DNA of 64,000 nucleotides, taken from Phytopseudomonas daroniae. Lineage in GTDB: Bacteria > Pseudomonadota > Gammaproteobacteria > Pseudomonadales > Pseudomonadaceae. The stretch lies in NCBI RefSeq assembly GCF_004327285.1, contig NZ_QJUI01000007.1, positions 185,762-249,761 of the forward strand, read 5' to 3'. Position numbers and translations under genes: made by a program. A model generated the notes under the pieces. That model saw only the letters and a program-made list of their open reading frames with translations. It did not search any database and was not told where the DNA came from. Shown here piece after piece: positions 52,822 through 62,086 of this stretch (the stretch's first letter is position 1; the number at the start of each line of letters is the position of its first letter).

Positions 52822-54885
52822 TTACAGTGCTGCCGGATTGACCCGGTGCAGGGTACGCCTGGAGTGCTTCAGGTACTGGGTCAGCTCCCGTGCCGGCAGC
52901 GGTTTGCTATAGAAGTAGCCCTGACCTTCATGGCAGCCCTGGGCGATGATGTAGGCTTCCTGGCTCGCGGTTTCCACGCCTTCGGCGATGACCTGCATGC
53001 CCAGGCTCTTGCCGAGCTGAATGATGGCGCGAACGATGGTGGCATCGTCTTCGTCTTCGAGCAGATCCTGCACGAAGCTCTTGTCGATCTTGATCTTGTC
53101 CAGCGGCAGGCTCTTCAGGTAACTGAGCGACGAGTAGCCGGTACCGAAGTCATCGATGGCTATCAGCGCTCCCGAGCGGCGCAGGCTGAGCAGGTGTTGG
53201 GCGGCGGTACTGATGTCTTCCATCAGGCCGGTTTCGGTCACTTCCAGTTCCAGGCTGCGGGGGGGCAGGCGGTACATCTGCATCAGGTTGTTGACCACCC
53301 GCGGTAGCTCGGCGTGATGCAACTGCACGGTGGACAGGTTGACTGCCATGCGCAGGTCGGCGTAGCCCTGATCATGCCATTCGCGCAACTGCCGGCAGGT
53401 CTGATCCAGCACCCATTCGCCAATCGCGATGATGCTGCCGTTCTGCTCGGCCAGTGGGATGAACAGATCCGGTGCGACCAGGCCGTGCTGCGGATGCTGC
53501 CAGCGCAGAAGGGCTTCGACGCCCACCACGCTGTGATCGCGGAAACTGATTTGCGGCTGATAGACCAGGTGCAGTTGATTCAGCGCCAGGGCGTCGCGCA
53601 GATCCTTTTCCAGTTCGCGGCGCCGACGCATCTCGCTGTCGACGCTGGCGATGTAGAACTGGTAGCGGTTGCGCGAGCGGCTCTTGGCCAGGGTCATGGT
53701 CTGTTCGGCTTTCTGCAGCAGCTTTTCGGGGCTGCCCCCGTCTTCCGGGAACAGGGTGATGCCGATGGTCGCGCGCAATTGCACCTGGTGGTCGTCGAAG
53801 GCGAACGGCGCTTCGAGATCGTCCAGCACGCTTTGCGCCAGTTCCGCGGCCTCGTAGGGTTGCTCGATATCGGCCTGCACCAGGGCGAACTGATCGCCAC
53901 CGAGGCGCGCCAGGGCGCCCAGGCGGCCGCTGTGGCTGCGTAGGCGATCGGACAACGCCAGCAGCAACTGGTCGCCGGTCTGGTAGCTGAATTGTTCGTT
54001 GATGCCCTTGAAGTCATCCAGCCCGACACACAGCACGGCAACCCGGCGCTGCAGGCGCCCGGCGTCTTCGAGGATCTGCTCGAGCTGTTGTTGCAGTTGC
54101 TGGCGATTCGGCAACCCGGTGAGAAAGTCGTACTGGGACATGCGCTGCAAGCTGTTTTCGGCTTCGCGGCGCAGGTGAGTATTGCGTTCGATCGAGGCGA
54201 GCAACTGGTTGGCGGTGTTTATCCACAGCCCGAGCTCGTTCTTCTCGTTGCCGGGAAGCATGGGCAACTTGTTCTCGCTGGGGCGATCCGGGTTGATGCT
54301 GCTCAGGTGCTCGATGATCTTGGTCAGCGGCTTGGTCAGCAGCCAGTAATAGACGAGGTACAGCACCAGGCCCATGGCCAGCGCGCGCAGTACGCCGGAA
54401 ATGAAGATGATCACCGAGTTGGTGATGAAGCTTTCACCATACAGGGCGGTGTCGAGCGTGATGTTCAGGTCGCCGTAGTATTCGTTGTAAGGCTCGCGGC
54501 CGACCAGGCGGGTGGTGAAGTGCTGTTCCTCGCCGAGGATCGGATCGGTCAGCCGGCGGATGGACGGTTCGGCCAGCGCTCGGCTTTTCTCGGCCAGCAT
54601 CTGCTCACCGGGATGGCCGATGGAGGCCTGACGCACCGATTCATGTTGAAACAGGCCTTCGACGACCTGCATGCCCATCTCACGATCCAGGCTGTAAACC
54701 GCCTGAGTCGAGGGGTCGCGAAACATGTCGAGGATGCGCTGGGCATCGCTGGTGATCGCATGGCGGGTCTTGTAGATATCGAACACGATCTGCCCGAGGC
54801 TCAGCACCACGCCAACGGCAAGCGCGGATAACAGCACCACGCGAAGCAGTTTCACGGACAGACTGTGCTTGAGTTCCAGCTTCAA
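52822..54885 (-). CDS. bifA: c-di-GMP phosphodiesterase BifA (degenerate GGDEF plus EAL)
   Basis: An inner-membrane protein of 687 residues, the BifA length. Two membrane helices flank a periplasmic sensor region (residues about 14-33 and 157-183). The GGDEF domain is degenerate (RLGGDQF at residues 327-333), while the EAL domain is intact (VEALLRW near 456, VTETGLMED, DDFGTGYSSL, EGVETASQE). BifA degrades c-di-GMP and favours swimming and dispersal over biofilm. A TTG at 54885 is chosen as start, because AAGGAAC lies eight bases upstream and it gives KLELKHSLSVKLLR; the frame extends to 55086 without an ATG at this point. sodB lies upstream as in P. aeruginosa. Confidence 0.92.
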   Translation of the reverse strand: MKLELKHSLSVKLLRVVLLSALAVGVVLSLGQIVFDIYKTRHAITSDAQRILDMFRDPSTQAVYSLDREMGMQVVEGLFQHESVRQASIGHPGEQMLAEKSRALAEPSIRRLTDPILGEEQHFTTRLVGREPYNEYYGDLNITLDTALYGESFITNSVIIFISGVLRALAMGLVLYLVYYWLLTKPLTKIIEHLSSINPDRPSENKLPMLPGNEKNELGLWINTANQLLASIERNTHLRREAENSLQRMSQYDFLTGLPNRQQLQQQLEQILEDAGRLQRRVAVLCVGLDDFKGINEQFSYQTGDQLLLALSDRLRSHSGRLGALARLGGDQFALVQADIEQPYEAAELAQSVLDDLEAPFAFDDHQVQLRATIGITLFPEDGGSPEKLLQKAEQTMTLAKSRSRNRYQFYIASVDSEMRRRRELEKDLRDALALNQLHLVYQPQISFRDHSVVGVEALLRWQHPQHGLVAPDLFIPLAEQNGSIIAIGEWVLDQTCRQLREWHDQGYADLRMAVNLSTVQLHHAELPRVVNNLMQMYRLPPRSLELEVTETGLMEDISTAAQHLLSLRRSGALIAIDDFGTGYSSLSYLKSLPLDKIKIDKSFVQDLLEDEDDATIVRAIIQLGKSLGMQVIAEGVETASQEAYIIAQGCHEGQGYFYSKPLPARELTQYLKHSRRTLHRVNPAAL

Positions 54886-55094
54886 ATGGCAGTTCCTTGT
54901 GCGATACCGATCGCCGGATAGGGATTGAGTATTGGCAAAGTCGTGGTGGCAGTCAAAGACCTGAGTTGCACGGCGTTTATCCAATCGTGTCGGTTGCCTG
55001 CGACACTGCGTTGTTTCGGAGACAGCCTCCAGGATTGAGTAACGCCTGTCGATCCTGACGCATCTGCCGCGTGCTGCAATAGGCACCTGCAGAT

Positions 55095-55128
55095 AAAAAT
55101 GCCCCCCTGATTCGCATCAGGAGGGCAT
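55095..55128 (-). terminator. Rho-independent terminator after sodB
   Basis: On the minus strand ATGCCCTCCTGAT and ATCAGGGGGGCAT pair around GCGA (one G-T mismatch) and are followed by TTTTTAT. It ends the sodB transcript before bifA. Confidence 0.9.
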
Positions 55129-55172
55129 CTCTATGCAGCACCGTGCGCTTGCAGGCAAGCGTGGCGGCGGGG

Positions 55173-55754
55173 TCAGGCAGCGAAGTTTTTCGCCACGAAG
55201 TCCCAGTTGACCAGGTTCCAGAACGCCTCGACATACTTCGGACGGACGTTGCGGTAGTCGATGTAGTAGGCGTGCTCCCACACATCGCAGGTCAGCAGCG
55301 GGGTATCGCCTGCGGTCAGCGGGCAACCGGCGCCGATGGTGCTGGACAGTGCCAGGGAACCGTCGGCCTTCTTCACCAGCCAGCCCCAGCCGGAACCGAA
55401 GGTGCCGATGGTGACCTTGCTGAACTCTTCCTTGAACTTGTCGAAGGAGCCGAAGGCCTTGTCGATGGCCGCGGCCAGTTCACCAGTCGGTTGACCGCCG
55501 CCGTTGGGGCTCAGGCAGTTCCAGTAGAAGGTGTGGTTCCATACCTGGGCCGCGTTGTTGAAGATGCCGCCAGAGGAAGTCTTGACGATTTCTTCCAGGC
55601 TCTTGCCTTCGAACTCGGTACCGGGCACGAGGTTGTTCAGGTTCACGACATAGGTGTTGTGGTGCTTGTCGTGGTGGAACTCCAGAGTTTCCTTGGAGAT
55701 ATGCGGCTGCAGGGCATCGTGTGCGTAAGGCAGCGGCGGCAATTCGAAAGCCAT
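55173..55754 (-). CDS. sodB: Superoxide dismutase, iron type
   Basis: Converts superoxide to O2 and H2O2 in the cytoplasm. The 193-residue protein has the Fe/Mn-SOD metal ligands: His26 in [13 protein letters not shown], His in NHTFYWNCL, Asp in [15 protein letters not shown] and His of the same motif. The Ala-Ala-Gln ([12 protein letters not shown]) context and [19 protein letters not shown] are those of iron SOD. The ATG at 55754 ([10 protein letters not shown]) is the standard start; the frame extends further upstream. Confidence 0.96.
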   Translation of the reverse strand: MAFELPPLPYAHDALQPHISKETLEFHHDKHHNTYVVNLNNLVPGTEFEGKSLEEIVKTSSGGIFNNAAQVWNHTFYWNCLSPNGGGQPTGELAAAIDKAFGSFDKFKEEFSKVTIGTFGSGWGWLVKKADGSLALSSTIGAGCPLTAGDTPLLTCDVWEHAYYIDYRNVRPKYVEAFWNLVNWDFVAKNFAA

Positions 55755-55955
55755 GGTTATTCTCCTAATCAGGTCTGTTGCGATGAGCGCAAGGCCGATC
55801 ACGGGCGGCCAAACATACGTCGGCGGATTTGTACCCTTTGCGACGCAGGGCAGGGATCATAGCACCGGGGCTACTGCATAACCACGCAGCAACTGTGCGG
55901 GAAAGCGGTGCTAGAGCCCTCGTCGGCGATCAAGCGGATCGCCAGTGAAACCACC

Positions 55956-56795
55956 TCAGGCCAGTTTCATCAACGCCACGCCAGCGAGAATGGTCAGGCA
56001 GGCCAGCAGGCGGATCGGCGGCAGGCTTTCCTTCAGCCACAGGCGGCCGATCAGCAGGGCGAACACCACACTGGTCTCGCGCAGGGCCGATATCAGCGCC
56101 ACCGGTGCCAGGGTCATCGCCCAGATGACGATGCTGTAGGCGAACATCGACATGGCCCCACCCAGCAGCCCGGCACGCCAGTGTGGGCCCAGCTCGCGAA
56201 CGATGCGCGGGCCGCGTTGGCCGAGAATCACCAGCGCCATCACCAGGCCGTTCACCGCGAACAGCCACAGCGAGTAGGACAACGGGTCGCCATTGGCACG
56301 GGCACCGCTGGCGTCGGACAGCGTGTAGCCAGCGATGAACAGGGCGGTCATCAGGGCGCTGAACAGCAGGCCTCCATTGGCTTTGGCGCTACCACCGCGT
56401 ACCGCCATCAACCAGATGCCGGCGACCAGCACCGCCAACCCGAGCAATTGTCCGGCTGGCAGGACTTCACCCAGCAGCAGAACCGACAGTCCGGCCACCA
56501 ATAGGGGAGAACTGCCCCGGGAAATGGGATAGACCTGGCCGAGGTCGCCGTATTGATAGGCGCGGCTGAGAAAGACGTTGTAGCCGATGTGCAGCAGGGC
56601 CGAGAGGATGATCCAGGGCCAGGCCGCGGCATTCGGCATGGCCACGAATGGCAGTGCCAGCAAGGCGACGGCCCCGGCGCCGATCTGGATCAACGAGGCG
56701 GTGAGAAACCGATCCAGGCCGATTTTCAGCAGCGCGTTCCAGCCCGCGTGCAGGGCCGCCGAGGCGATCACCATGAGAAAGACGCTGGTTTCCAC
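55956..56795 (-). CDS. DMT-superfamily transporter (EamA type)
   Basis: A membrane protein of about 279 residues with ten hydrophobic segments in two EamA halves (SAALHAGWNALLKIGLDRFL and the second half RANGDPLSYSLWLFAVNGLV). It probably exports amino acids or other small metabolites. The GTG at 56795 is used because GGAG lies five bases upstream (GGAGCCTCTGTG); the frame is open to an ATG at 56831, and the next internal ATG lies within the first membrane segment. No adjacent gene is translationally coupled. Confidence 0.85.
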   Translation of the reverse strand: METSVFLMVIASAALHAGWNALLKIGLDRFLTASLIQIGAGAVALLALPFVAMPNAAAWPWIILSALLHIGYNVFLSRAYQYGDLGQVYPISRGSSPLLVAGLSVLLLGEVLPAGQLLGLAVLVAGIWLMAVRGGSAKANGGLLFSALMTALFIAGYTLSDASGARANGDPLSYSLWLFAVNGLVMALVILGQRGPRIVRELGPHWRAGLLGGAMSMFAYSIVIWAMTLAPVALISALRETSVVFALLIGRLWLKESLPPIRLLACLTILAGVALMKLA

Positions 56796-56871
56796 AGAGG
56801 CTCCGGCAGGTTGCGACGAGGGCCGCAGCATAGCATTGGCGCCAATCTCGAATCCCGTCTGGCGGAAGGCT

Positions 56872-57474
56872 CTAAAGCGGACTGGCGATCAACTGCCAGG
56901 CAATCGCGAACATCATCGCCGCCACGACCAGATCGATGATTCGCCAGGTCAGCGGACGAGCCAGCCACGGTGCCAGCCAGGCTGCGCCGAGCGCCAGGCA
57001 CATGAACCATATCAGCGAAGCGCTGGCCGCTCCGGCTGCATAGGCCTCGGGTACTCTCTGCTGAGCGCCGAGCGAGCCGATCAGCAACACGGTATCCAGA
57101 TAAACGTGGGGGTTGAGCAAGGTCACGGCCAGAGTCGCCAGCAACACTGCGCGCAGCGAGCGGGGCGTGCCGCCCTGTACCTCGAGTGCGTTCGGCCGGC
57201 AAGCGCGCAGCAGTGCCTGGGCACCGTACCAGAGCAGGAAGGCCGCGCCGCCCCAGCGGGCGATACTCAGCAGCAGTTCGCTTTGCAGCAGCAGGGTCGC
57301 CAGGCCGAAAACGCCTGCGCTGATCAGCAGGGCATCGCAGACGATGCACAGCAGCGCCACCGGCAGGTGGTGCTCGCGACGCAGGCTCTGAGCGAGGACG
57401 AAGGCGTTCTGCGCGCCAAGGGCGATGATCAGGCCGGCGGTGATCAGGAGACCGTTGCTGTAGCTTTGCCACAT
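56872..57474 (-). CDS. argO: LysE-family amino acid exporter, ArgO-like
   Basis: A 200-residue inner-membrane exporter of about six helices. The N-terminus (LLITAGLIIALGAQNAFVLAQSL) is the LysE/ArgO signature, and the central TLLNPHVYLDTVLLIGS is typical of the ArgO subfamily. It exports basic amino acids (Arg, or canavanine). Divergent from an ArgP-type regulator with 99 bases between starts, the same arrangement known for argO/argP of E. coli as target and activator, although the two are not adjacent there. Confidence 0.9.
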   Translation of the reverse strand: MWQSYSNGLLITAGLIIALGAQNAFVLAQSLRREHHLPVALLCIVCDALLISAGVFGLATLLLQSELLLSIARWGGAAFLLWYGAQALLRACRPNALEVQGGTPRSLRAVLLATLAVTLLNPHVYLDTVLLIGSLGAQQRVPEAYAAGAASASLIWFMCLALGAAWLAPWLARPLTWRIIDLVVAAMMFAIAWQLIASPL

Positions 57475-57573
57475 GACGAAAGCAATCCTTGAACGAGGGA
57501 GATGGCTATCAGTCTGCGGCGATTACTTGTATAAGAAAAAACAATATTGCTGATCGCTCATTAGGAAAATCGA

Positions 57574-58467
57574 TTGCTCGATTACAAGTTGCTGGCCGCT
57601 CTTGCCGCGGTCGTCGAACAGGCTGGCTTCGAACGTGGCGCCCAGGTGCTGGGACTGTCGCAATCGGCGGTGTCCCAGCGGATCAAACTGCTGGAAGCGC
57701 GCATCGGTCAGCCGGTACTGCTGCGGGCCATGCCGCCGACCCCCACCGATGTTGGCCGTCGTCTGCTCAACCATGTGCAGCAGGTGCGTCTGCTCGAACG
57801 CGATCTGCAGGAACAGGTACCGGCTCTGGAGGCGGATGGTGAAACCCAGCGGCTGCGCATCGCCGTCAATGCCGACAGCCTGGCGACCTGGTGGGCGAGG
57901 GCAGTGGCGGACTTCTGCGCCACTCATCGCGTGCTGCTGGAACTGGTCGTCGAGGATCAGGAAGTGGGCCTCAAGCGCATGCGCGCCGGCGATGTCGCTG
58001 CCTGTGTGTGTGCGGCGGAGCGGCCGGTATCCGGCGCCCGCAGCCTGCCGCTAGGTGCCATGCGCTATCGAGCCATGGCCAGCCCGGCATTCATCGCCCG
58101 ACACTTTCCCGCTGGCGTCACGGCCGAGCGGCTGGCCCATGTACCGGCAATCGTGTTCGGCCCGGATGACCAATTGCAGCATCGCTACCTGAGCGAACTC
58201 GGCCTGTCGGGCAGCTTCCTGCATCACCTGTGCCCGTCCTCCGAAGGCTTCGTGCGCCTGACCGCCGAGGGCCTGGGCTGGGGCATGGTGCCCGAGCCGC
58301 AGATGCACGAGGCGCTGGCCAGTGGTGAACTGGTCGAGCTGCTCGTCGACCGGCCGATCGATGTGCCCCTGTACTGGCACCACTGGCGCAATGGCGGCGA
58401 GTTGCTCGACCGGCTCACCGGGCATCTGCAGCGGCACGCGGGCGATTATCTGGTGCCACTGGCGTAA
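57574..58467 (+). CDS. argP: LysR-family regulator ArgP (IciA)
   Basis: A 297-residue LysR-type regulator. The N-terminus LDYKLLAALAAVVEQAGFER and QVLGLSQSAVSQRIKLLEAR is the helix-turn-helix, matching ArgP/IciA (MLDYKLLAALA...). It is expected to activate the divergent argO gene in response to arginine and to be inhibited by lysine. The start is TTG at 57574, with AGGA eight bases upstream. Confidence 0.9.
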   Translation: MLDYKLLAALAAVVEQAGFERGAQVLGLSQSAVSQRIKLLEARIGQPVLLRAMPPTPTDVGRRLLNHVQQVRLLERDLQEQVPALEADGETQRLRIAVNADSLATWWARAVADFCATHRVLLELVVEDQEVGLKRMRAGDVAACVCAAERPVSGARSLPLGAMRYRAMASPAFIARHFPAGVTAERLAHVPAIVFGPDDQLQHRYLSELGLSGSFLHHLCPSSEGFVRLTAEGLGWGMVPEPQMHEALASGELVELLVDRPIDVPLYWHHWRNGGELLDRLTGHLQRHAGDYLVPLA

Positions 58468-58528
58468 GTGGTCTGCTGCGACCCAGCGTCAGGCCTTATA
58501 GTGCGCCGACGAGCGAGCGGAGGGCGTG

Positions 58529-59515
58529 ATGAAGATTCTGGTCACCGGAGCAAGCGGTTTCATTGGTGGGCGCTTTGCCCGTTATGCCCTGGAGCAGGGC
58601 CTGGACGTGCGCGTGACCGGACGCCGGGAAGACGCGCTGGAGCATCTGGTACGCCGCGGCGCGCACTTCGTACTCGGTGATCTGAGCGATCCGCAGTTGG
58701 CATTGTCACTGTGCAGCGATGTCGAGGCCGTGGTGCATTGCGCCGGCGCCGTGGGTGTCTGGGGGCACTACGACACCTTTCATCGCGGTAACGTGCTGCT
58801 CACCGAAAACGTTATCGAGGCGTGCCTGAAACGCCGGGTTCGACGGCTCGTTCACCTGTCCTCGCCATCGATCTATTTCGATGGGCACGATCATGTCGGT
58901 CTGAGCGAAGAGCAGGTGCCGAAGCGCTTCTCCAGCCACTACGCGCGTACCAAGTTTCTCGCCGAGCAGCGCGTGTTCGGGGCCCAGGAGTTTGGCCTGG
59001 AGGTGCTGGCGCTACGCCCGCGCTTCGTCACCGGGGCGGGCGATGTGAGCATCTTTCCACGGTTGATCGCCATGCAGCGCAAGAAGCGTCTGGCGATCAT
59101 CGGCAATGGCCTGAACAAGGTCGATTTCACCAGCGTGCACAACCTCAACGAGGCGTTGCTCAGCGCCTTGCTGGCCGCCGGGCCGGCGCTGGGCAAGGCT
59201 TACAACATCAGCAATGGGGCACCGGTGCCGCTCTGGGACGTGATCAATTACGTGCTGCGCCAACTGGAGTTGCCAGCGGTCACCCGGCATGTGCCGGTCG
59301 GCCTGGCGCGCAGCGTGGCGACGTTCAATGAAGGGATCTGCAGTCTCTTGCCGGGACGCCCCGAGCCGACGTTGTCACGTCTGACCGTGGACGTGATGAA
59401 TCGCAACTTCTCTCTGGACATCAGCCAGGCGCAGCAGTATCTGGATTACGAAGCGAAAGCCGGCTTGTGGCCGGCGCTGGATGAGTTCTGTCGCTGGTGG
59501 CGGGCTCAGGCGTAG
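58529..59515 (+). CDS. NAD-dependent epimerase/dehydratase (3-beta-HSD-like SDR)
   Basis: A 328-residue extended short-chain dehydrogenase. The Rossmann motif is VTGASGFIGGRFARY (residues about 5-19), GDLSDPQ follows, and the catalytic YxxxK is SHYARTKFLAEQ. It ends with the C-terminal substrate region of the 3-beta-hydroxysteroid dehydrogenase/isomerase-like branch. Substrate unknown. The ATG at 58529 with GGAGG five bases upstream is used. Its last 10 bases overlap the convergent small gene at 59506-59790. Confidence 0.87.
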   Translation: MKILVTGASGFIGGRFARYALEQGLDVRVTGRREDALEHLVRRGAHFVLGDLSDPQLALSLCSDVEAVVHCAGAVGVWGHYDTFHRGNVLLTENVIEACLKRRVRRLVHLSSPSIYFDGHDHVGLSEEQVPKRFSSHYARTKFLAEQRVFGAQEFGLEVLALRPRFVTGAGDVSIFPRLIAMQRKKRLAIIGNGLNKVDFTSVHNLNEALLSALLAAGPALGKAYNISNGAPVPLWDVINYVLRQLELPAVTRHVPVGLARSVATFNEGICSLLPGRPEPTLSRLTVDVMNRNFSLDISQAQQYLDYEAKAGLWPALDEFCRWWRAQA

Positions 59516-59790
59516 ATTCGCTGGCCGCGATAAATCCGTATCGAGCTGCTTGCATGCGGCATACCGTTGTCGACGCGCGGTGTCGGCAGCTCTTCGGCCA
59601 TGGGCGTGTCACTCAGTTGCGCGAGGCGCAGGCCCAGTTCGCGGGTTTCTCGGTCACTGGAGGTCAGGCAGGCGGCTAGCATGGCGGATACCACGTCCTG
59701 CTGGCTGAGGCGGATTTCCACCGAGAGCTCTTCGCGCAAGCGGCGGCGCAGGTTCTTCATGCAGTCCAATATTTCTCGATTCAGTTCCAT
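59506..59790 (-). CDS. Small hypothetical protein, conserved in pseudomonads
   Basis: A 94-residue cytosolic protein, helical and charged at the N-terminus (MELNREILDCMKNLRRRLRE, then QDVVSAMLAACLTSSD), with a proline-rich end. No known domain. It overlaps the 3' end of the epimerase gene by 10 bases on the opposite strand. Synteny suggests it corresponds to a small P. aeruginosa protein near PA4360 (recalled, not checked). Confidence 0.65.
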   Translation of the reverse strand: MELNREILDCMKNLRRRLREELSVEIRLSQQDVVSAMLAACLTSSDRETRELGLRLAQLSDTPMAEELPTPRVDNGMPHASSSIRIYRGQRIYA

Positions 59791-60053
59791 GTGCTACCCC
59801 GTGCTGGTGAAAAGAGGGCTGTCATTCAAGCCGGGTGATCACGACCGCCGATGTGCTGGCGGTCTTATTCGTTAGCAAGGTGTGTACCAGTTCACAGGCT
59901 GCGGAACTGGCCGGCTATACGCGGGTCTCTGTGCCCAATACGCCCCGCAGCGGTGCAACCGCTTCCAGGTGGCACGACACTGAAGCGCCACGTGCGAATC
60001 GGTATACTGCGAGGCATTCTGCCTCCACCGTGGTTTTCTCAAGGTTTCTCTAC

Positions 60054-60920
60054 ATGCGCAACGATGCCCACGACGAATTCGATGACGTGCCCAGCCTGAC
60101 GCCGGATCGGCGTGATCAGGATGATTTCGACCCCGAGCCGCAGCCCTATGTGCGTGCTGGCGCGCCTGCCAAGGCTGCCGCCGCGCCGCGTGCTGCCAGT
60201 ACCGGCCCGCTGTGGGCGCTGGTTGGCGCGTTGAGCATCGCCCTGGGCGGCGTGGGCTGGTGGAGCTTCCAGCAGATCAGCCTGATGGAGCAGCAACTGG
60301 TCGCGACCCAGGAAAGCTTCGCGCGTATCAGTGAAGAGGCGGCAGGCCGCATCCAGGATATTTCCGGCAAGGTGGTGGCGGCTGAATCCAGCGTCACCAG
60401 TGGCAGCGAGGCGCTGAAGCTGCAGGTACGCCAGTTGGAGAACAAGGTCGCCGAGCTGACCAAGCAGCAGCAGGCTGCTGGCGGCCAGCAGAGCGGGCAG
60501 GACAAGCGCATCGAGCAACTGGCCGCCGATCTCAAGGTTCAGCAGGGCGACAGTGGCAAGTACGCTGACGGGCTGAAGGCACTGGGCGGCGAGCAGGGTA
60601 CGCTGAAGAGCGAACTGGCTGCCGTGAAGAGCGAGCTGGCCACGCTGAAGAGCGGCCAGGCGGATGCCGGCAAGCTGGCAGCGCAGGTCAAGAGTCTGGC
60701 TGGTGACGTCGAGGCGCTGAAGAAGGCCGGCAACTCCAACCAGGCCATCGACCGCCTGGAGCAGGATCTGCTGGTGCTCAAGAGCCAGTTGGACAATCGT
60801 CCGGCTGCCAGCGGTAACAGTACCGCCGAGTTCGATGCGTTCCGCGCGCAGACCACGCGTAGCGTCAATACCCTGCAGGCGCAGATTCAGAACCTGCAGC
60901 AGCAGATCGACGCCCGCTAG
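60054..60920 (+). CDS. Single-pass membrane protein with long coiled coil
   Basis: A 288-residue protein. An acidic cytoplasmic N-terminus (about 60 residues) precedes one membrane helix (residues about 60-78, ALVGALSIALGGVGWWSF), followed by a periplasmic coiled-coil region rich in Gln, Lys, Glu (for example VRQLENKVAELTKQQQAAGG and LKSELAAVKSELATLKSGQ). The layout recalls divisome or envelope-scaffold proteins, but no specific family is recognised. A terminator follows. Confidence 0.75.
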   Translation: MRNDAHDEFDDVPSLTPDRRDQDDFDPEPQPYVRAGAPAKAAAAPRAASTGPLWALVGALSIALGGVGWWSFQQISLMEQQLVATQESFARISEEAAGRIQDISGKVVAAESSVTSGSEALKLQVRQLENKVAELTKQQQAAGGQQSGQDKRIEQLAADLKVQQGDSGKYADGLKALGGEQGTLKSELAAVKSELATLKSGQADAGKLAAQVKSLAGDVEALKKAGNSNQAIDRLEQDLLVLKSQLDNRPAASGNSTAEFDAFRAQTTRSVNTLQAQIQNLQQQIDAR

Positions 60921-60973
60921 GATGATCCATCGACGTGCCGGGTGACGTACCTGGTGCGCCGATACGAATACGA

Positions 60974-61006
60974 AAAGGCCCGCGTGAGAGCGCGGGCCTT
61001 TTTTAT
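60974..61006. terminator. Bidirectional terminator
   Basis: AAAAGGCCCGCG and CGCGGGCCTTTT pair around TGAGAG, with a T-run following on the plus strand and A-run preceding. It ends both the coiled-coil gene and the leftward xenB unit. Confidence 0.93.
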
Positions 61007-61020
61007 TGCGCAGCGGAAAA

Positions 61021-62070
61021 TTACAGACGCGGGTAATCGATGTAACCAACGGGGCCGGATCCGTAGAAGGTTTCGTTGTGCGCCTCGTTCAGCGCTGCGC
61101 CCTGGCGCAGGCGTTCCGGCAGATCCGGGTTGGCGATGAAGGGCACGCCGAATGCCACGGCGTCGGCCTTGCCGCTGGCCAGCCAGGCATTCGCCTGATC
61201 CTTGGAGAAGCGTTCGTTGGCGATGAACACACCGCCGAAGGCTTCCTTCAGGCTTGGCGACAGGCTGTCATCGGCTTCCCGCTCGCGGGCGCAGAGGAAG
61301 GCGATGTTACGTTTGCCGAGCTCGCGGGCCACGTAGGTGAAGGTTTCCGTGCGGTTGGAATCCCCCATGTCATGGCTGTCCGCGCGGGGTGCCAGGTGCA
61401 CGCCCACGCGGCCTGGTTCCCATACGCTCAGCACTGCATCGGTGACTTCCAGCAGCAGGCGTGCGCGGTTTTCCAGGGAGCCGCCATAATTGTCGGTGCG
61501 CTGGTTGGTGCTGTCCTGCAGGAACTGATCGAGCAGGTAGCCGTTGGCCGCATGGATTTCCACGCCGTCGAAACCGGCAGCCTTGGCGTTTTCCGCGCCC
61601 AGACGGTAGGCGTCGACGACGTCGGCGATTTCTTCGGTTTCCAGGGCGCGCGGGGTGACGTAGTCCTTCGTCGGGCGAATCAGGCTGACGTGGCCGGCAG
61701 GCTTGATGGCGCTGGGAGCCACCGGCAGTTCGCCGTTCAGGTACGACGGATCGGAAATCCGTCCCACGTGCCACAGTTGCAGAACGATCTTGCCGCCGTT
61801 GGCGTGCACGGCCTTGGTCACTCCGCTCCAGCCACGTACCTGGTCATCGGACCAGATGCCCGGGGTGTTCGGGTAGCCCACGCCCATGGGGGTGACCGAA
61901 GTGGCTTCGCTGATGATCAGGCCGGCCGAGGCGCGCTGCACGTAGTACTCGGCCATCAGGGCGTTGGGTACGCGGCCCTCGTCGGCGCGGCAGCGGGTCA
62001 GGGGCGCCATGATGATGCGGTTGGCGAGTTGCAGATCGCCGATCTTGATGGGGTCGAACAGTGTGGTCAT
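61021..62070 (-). CDS. xenB: Old yellow enzyme family alkene reductase XenB
   Basis: A 349-residue FMN enzyme (length of XenB). It has NRIIMAPLTRCRAD at the start, the active-site VEIHAANGYLLDQFL, DNYGGSLENRARLLLEV and the C-terminal FGVPFIANPDLPERL. It reduces alpha,beta-unsaturated carbonyls and nitro-esters or nitroaromatics with NADPH. Last gene of the pyeR-pyeM-xenB operon; 16 bases separate it from pyeM. Confidence 0.94.
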   Translation of the reverse strand: MTTLFDPIKIGDLQLANRIIMAPLTRCRADEGRVPNALMAEYYVQRASAGLIISEATSVTPMGVGYPNTPGIWSDDQVRGWSGVTKAVHANGGKIVLQLWHVGRISDPSYLNGELPVAPSAIKPAGHVSLIRPTKDYVTPRALETEEIADVVDAYRLGAENAKAAGFDGVEIHAANGYLLDQFLQDSTNQRTDNYGGSLENRARLLLEVTDAVLSVWEPGRVGVHLAPRADSHDMGDSNRTETFTYVARELGKRNIAFLCAREREADDSLSPSLKEAFGGVFIANERFSKDQANAWLASGKADAVAFGVPFIANPDLPERLRQGAALNEAHNETFYGSGPVGYIDYPRL

Positions 62071-62086
62071 GGTCAGGATCCTCGGG

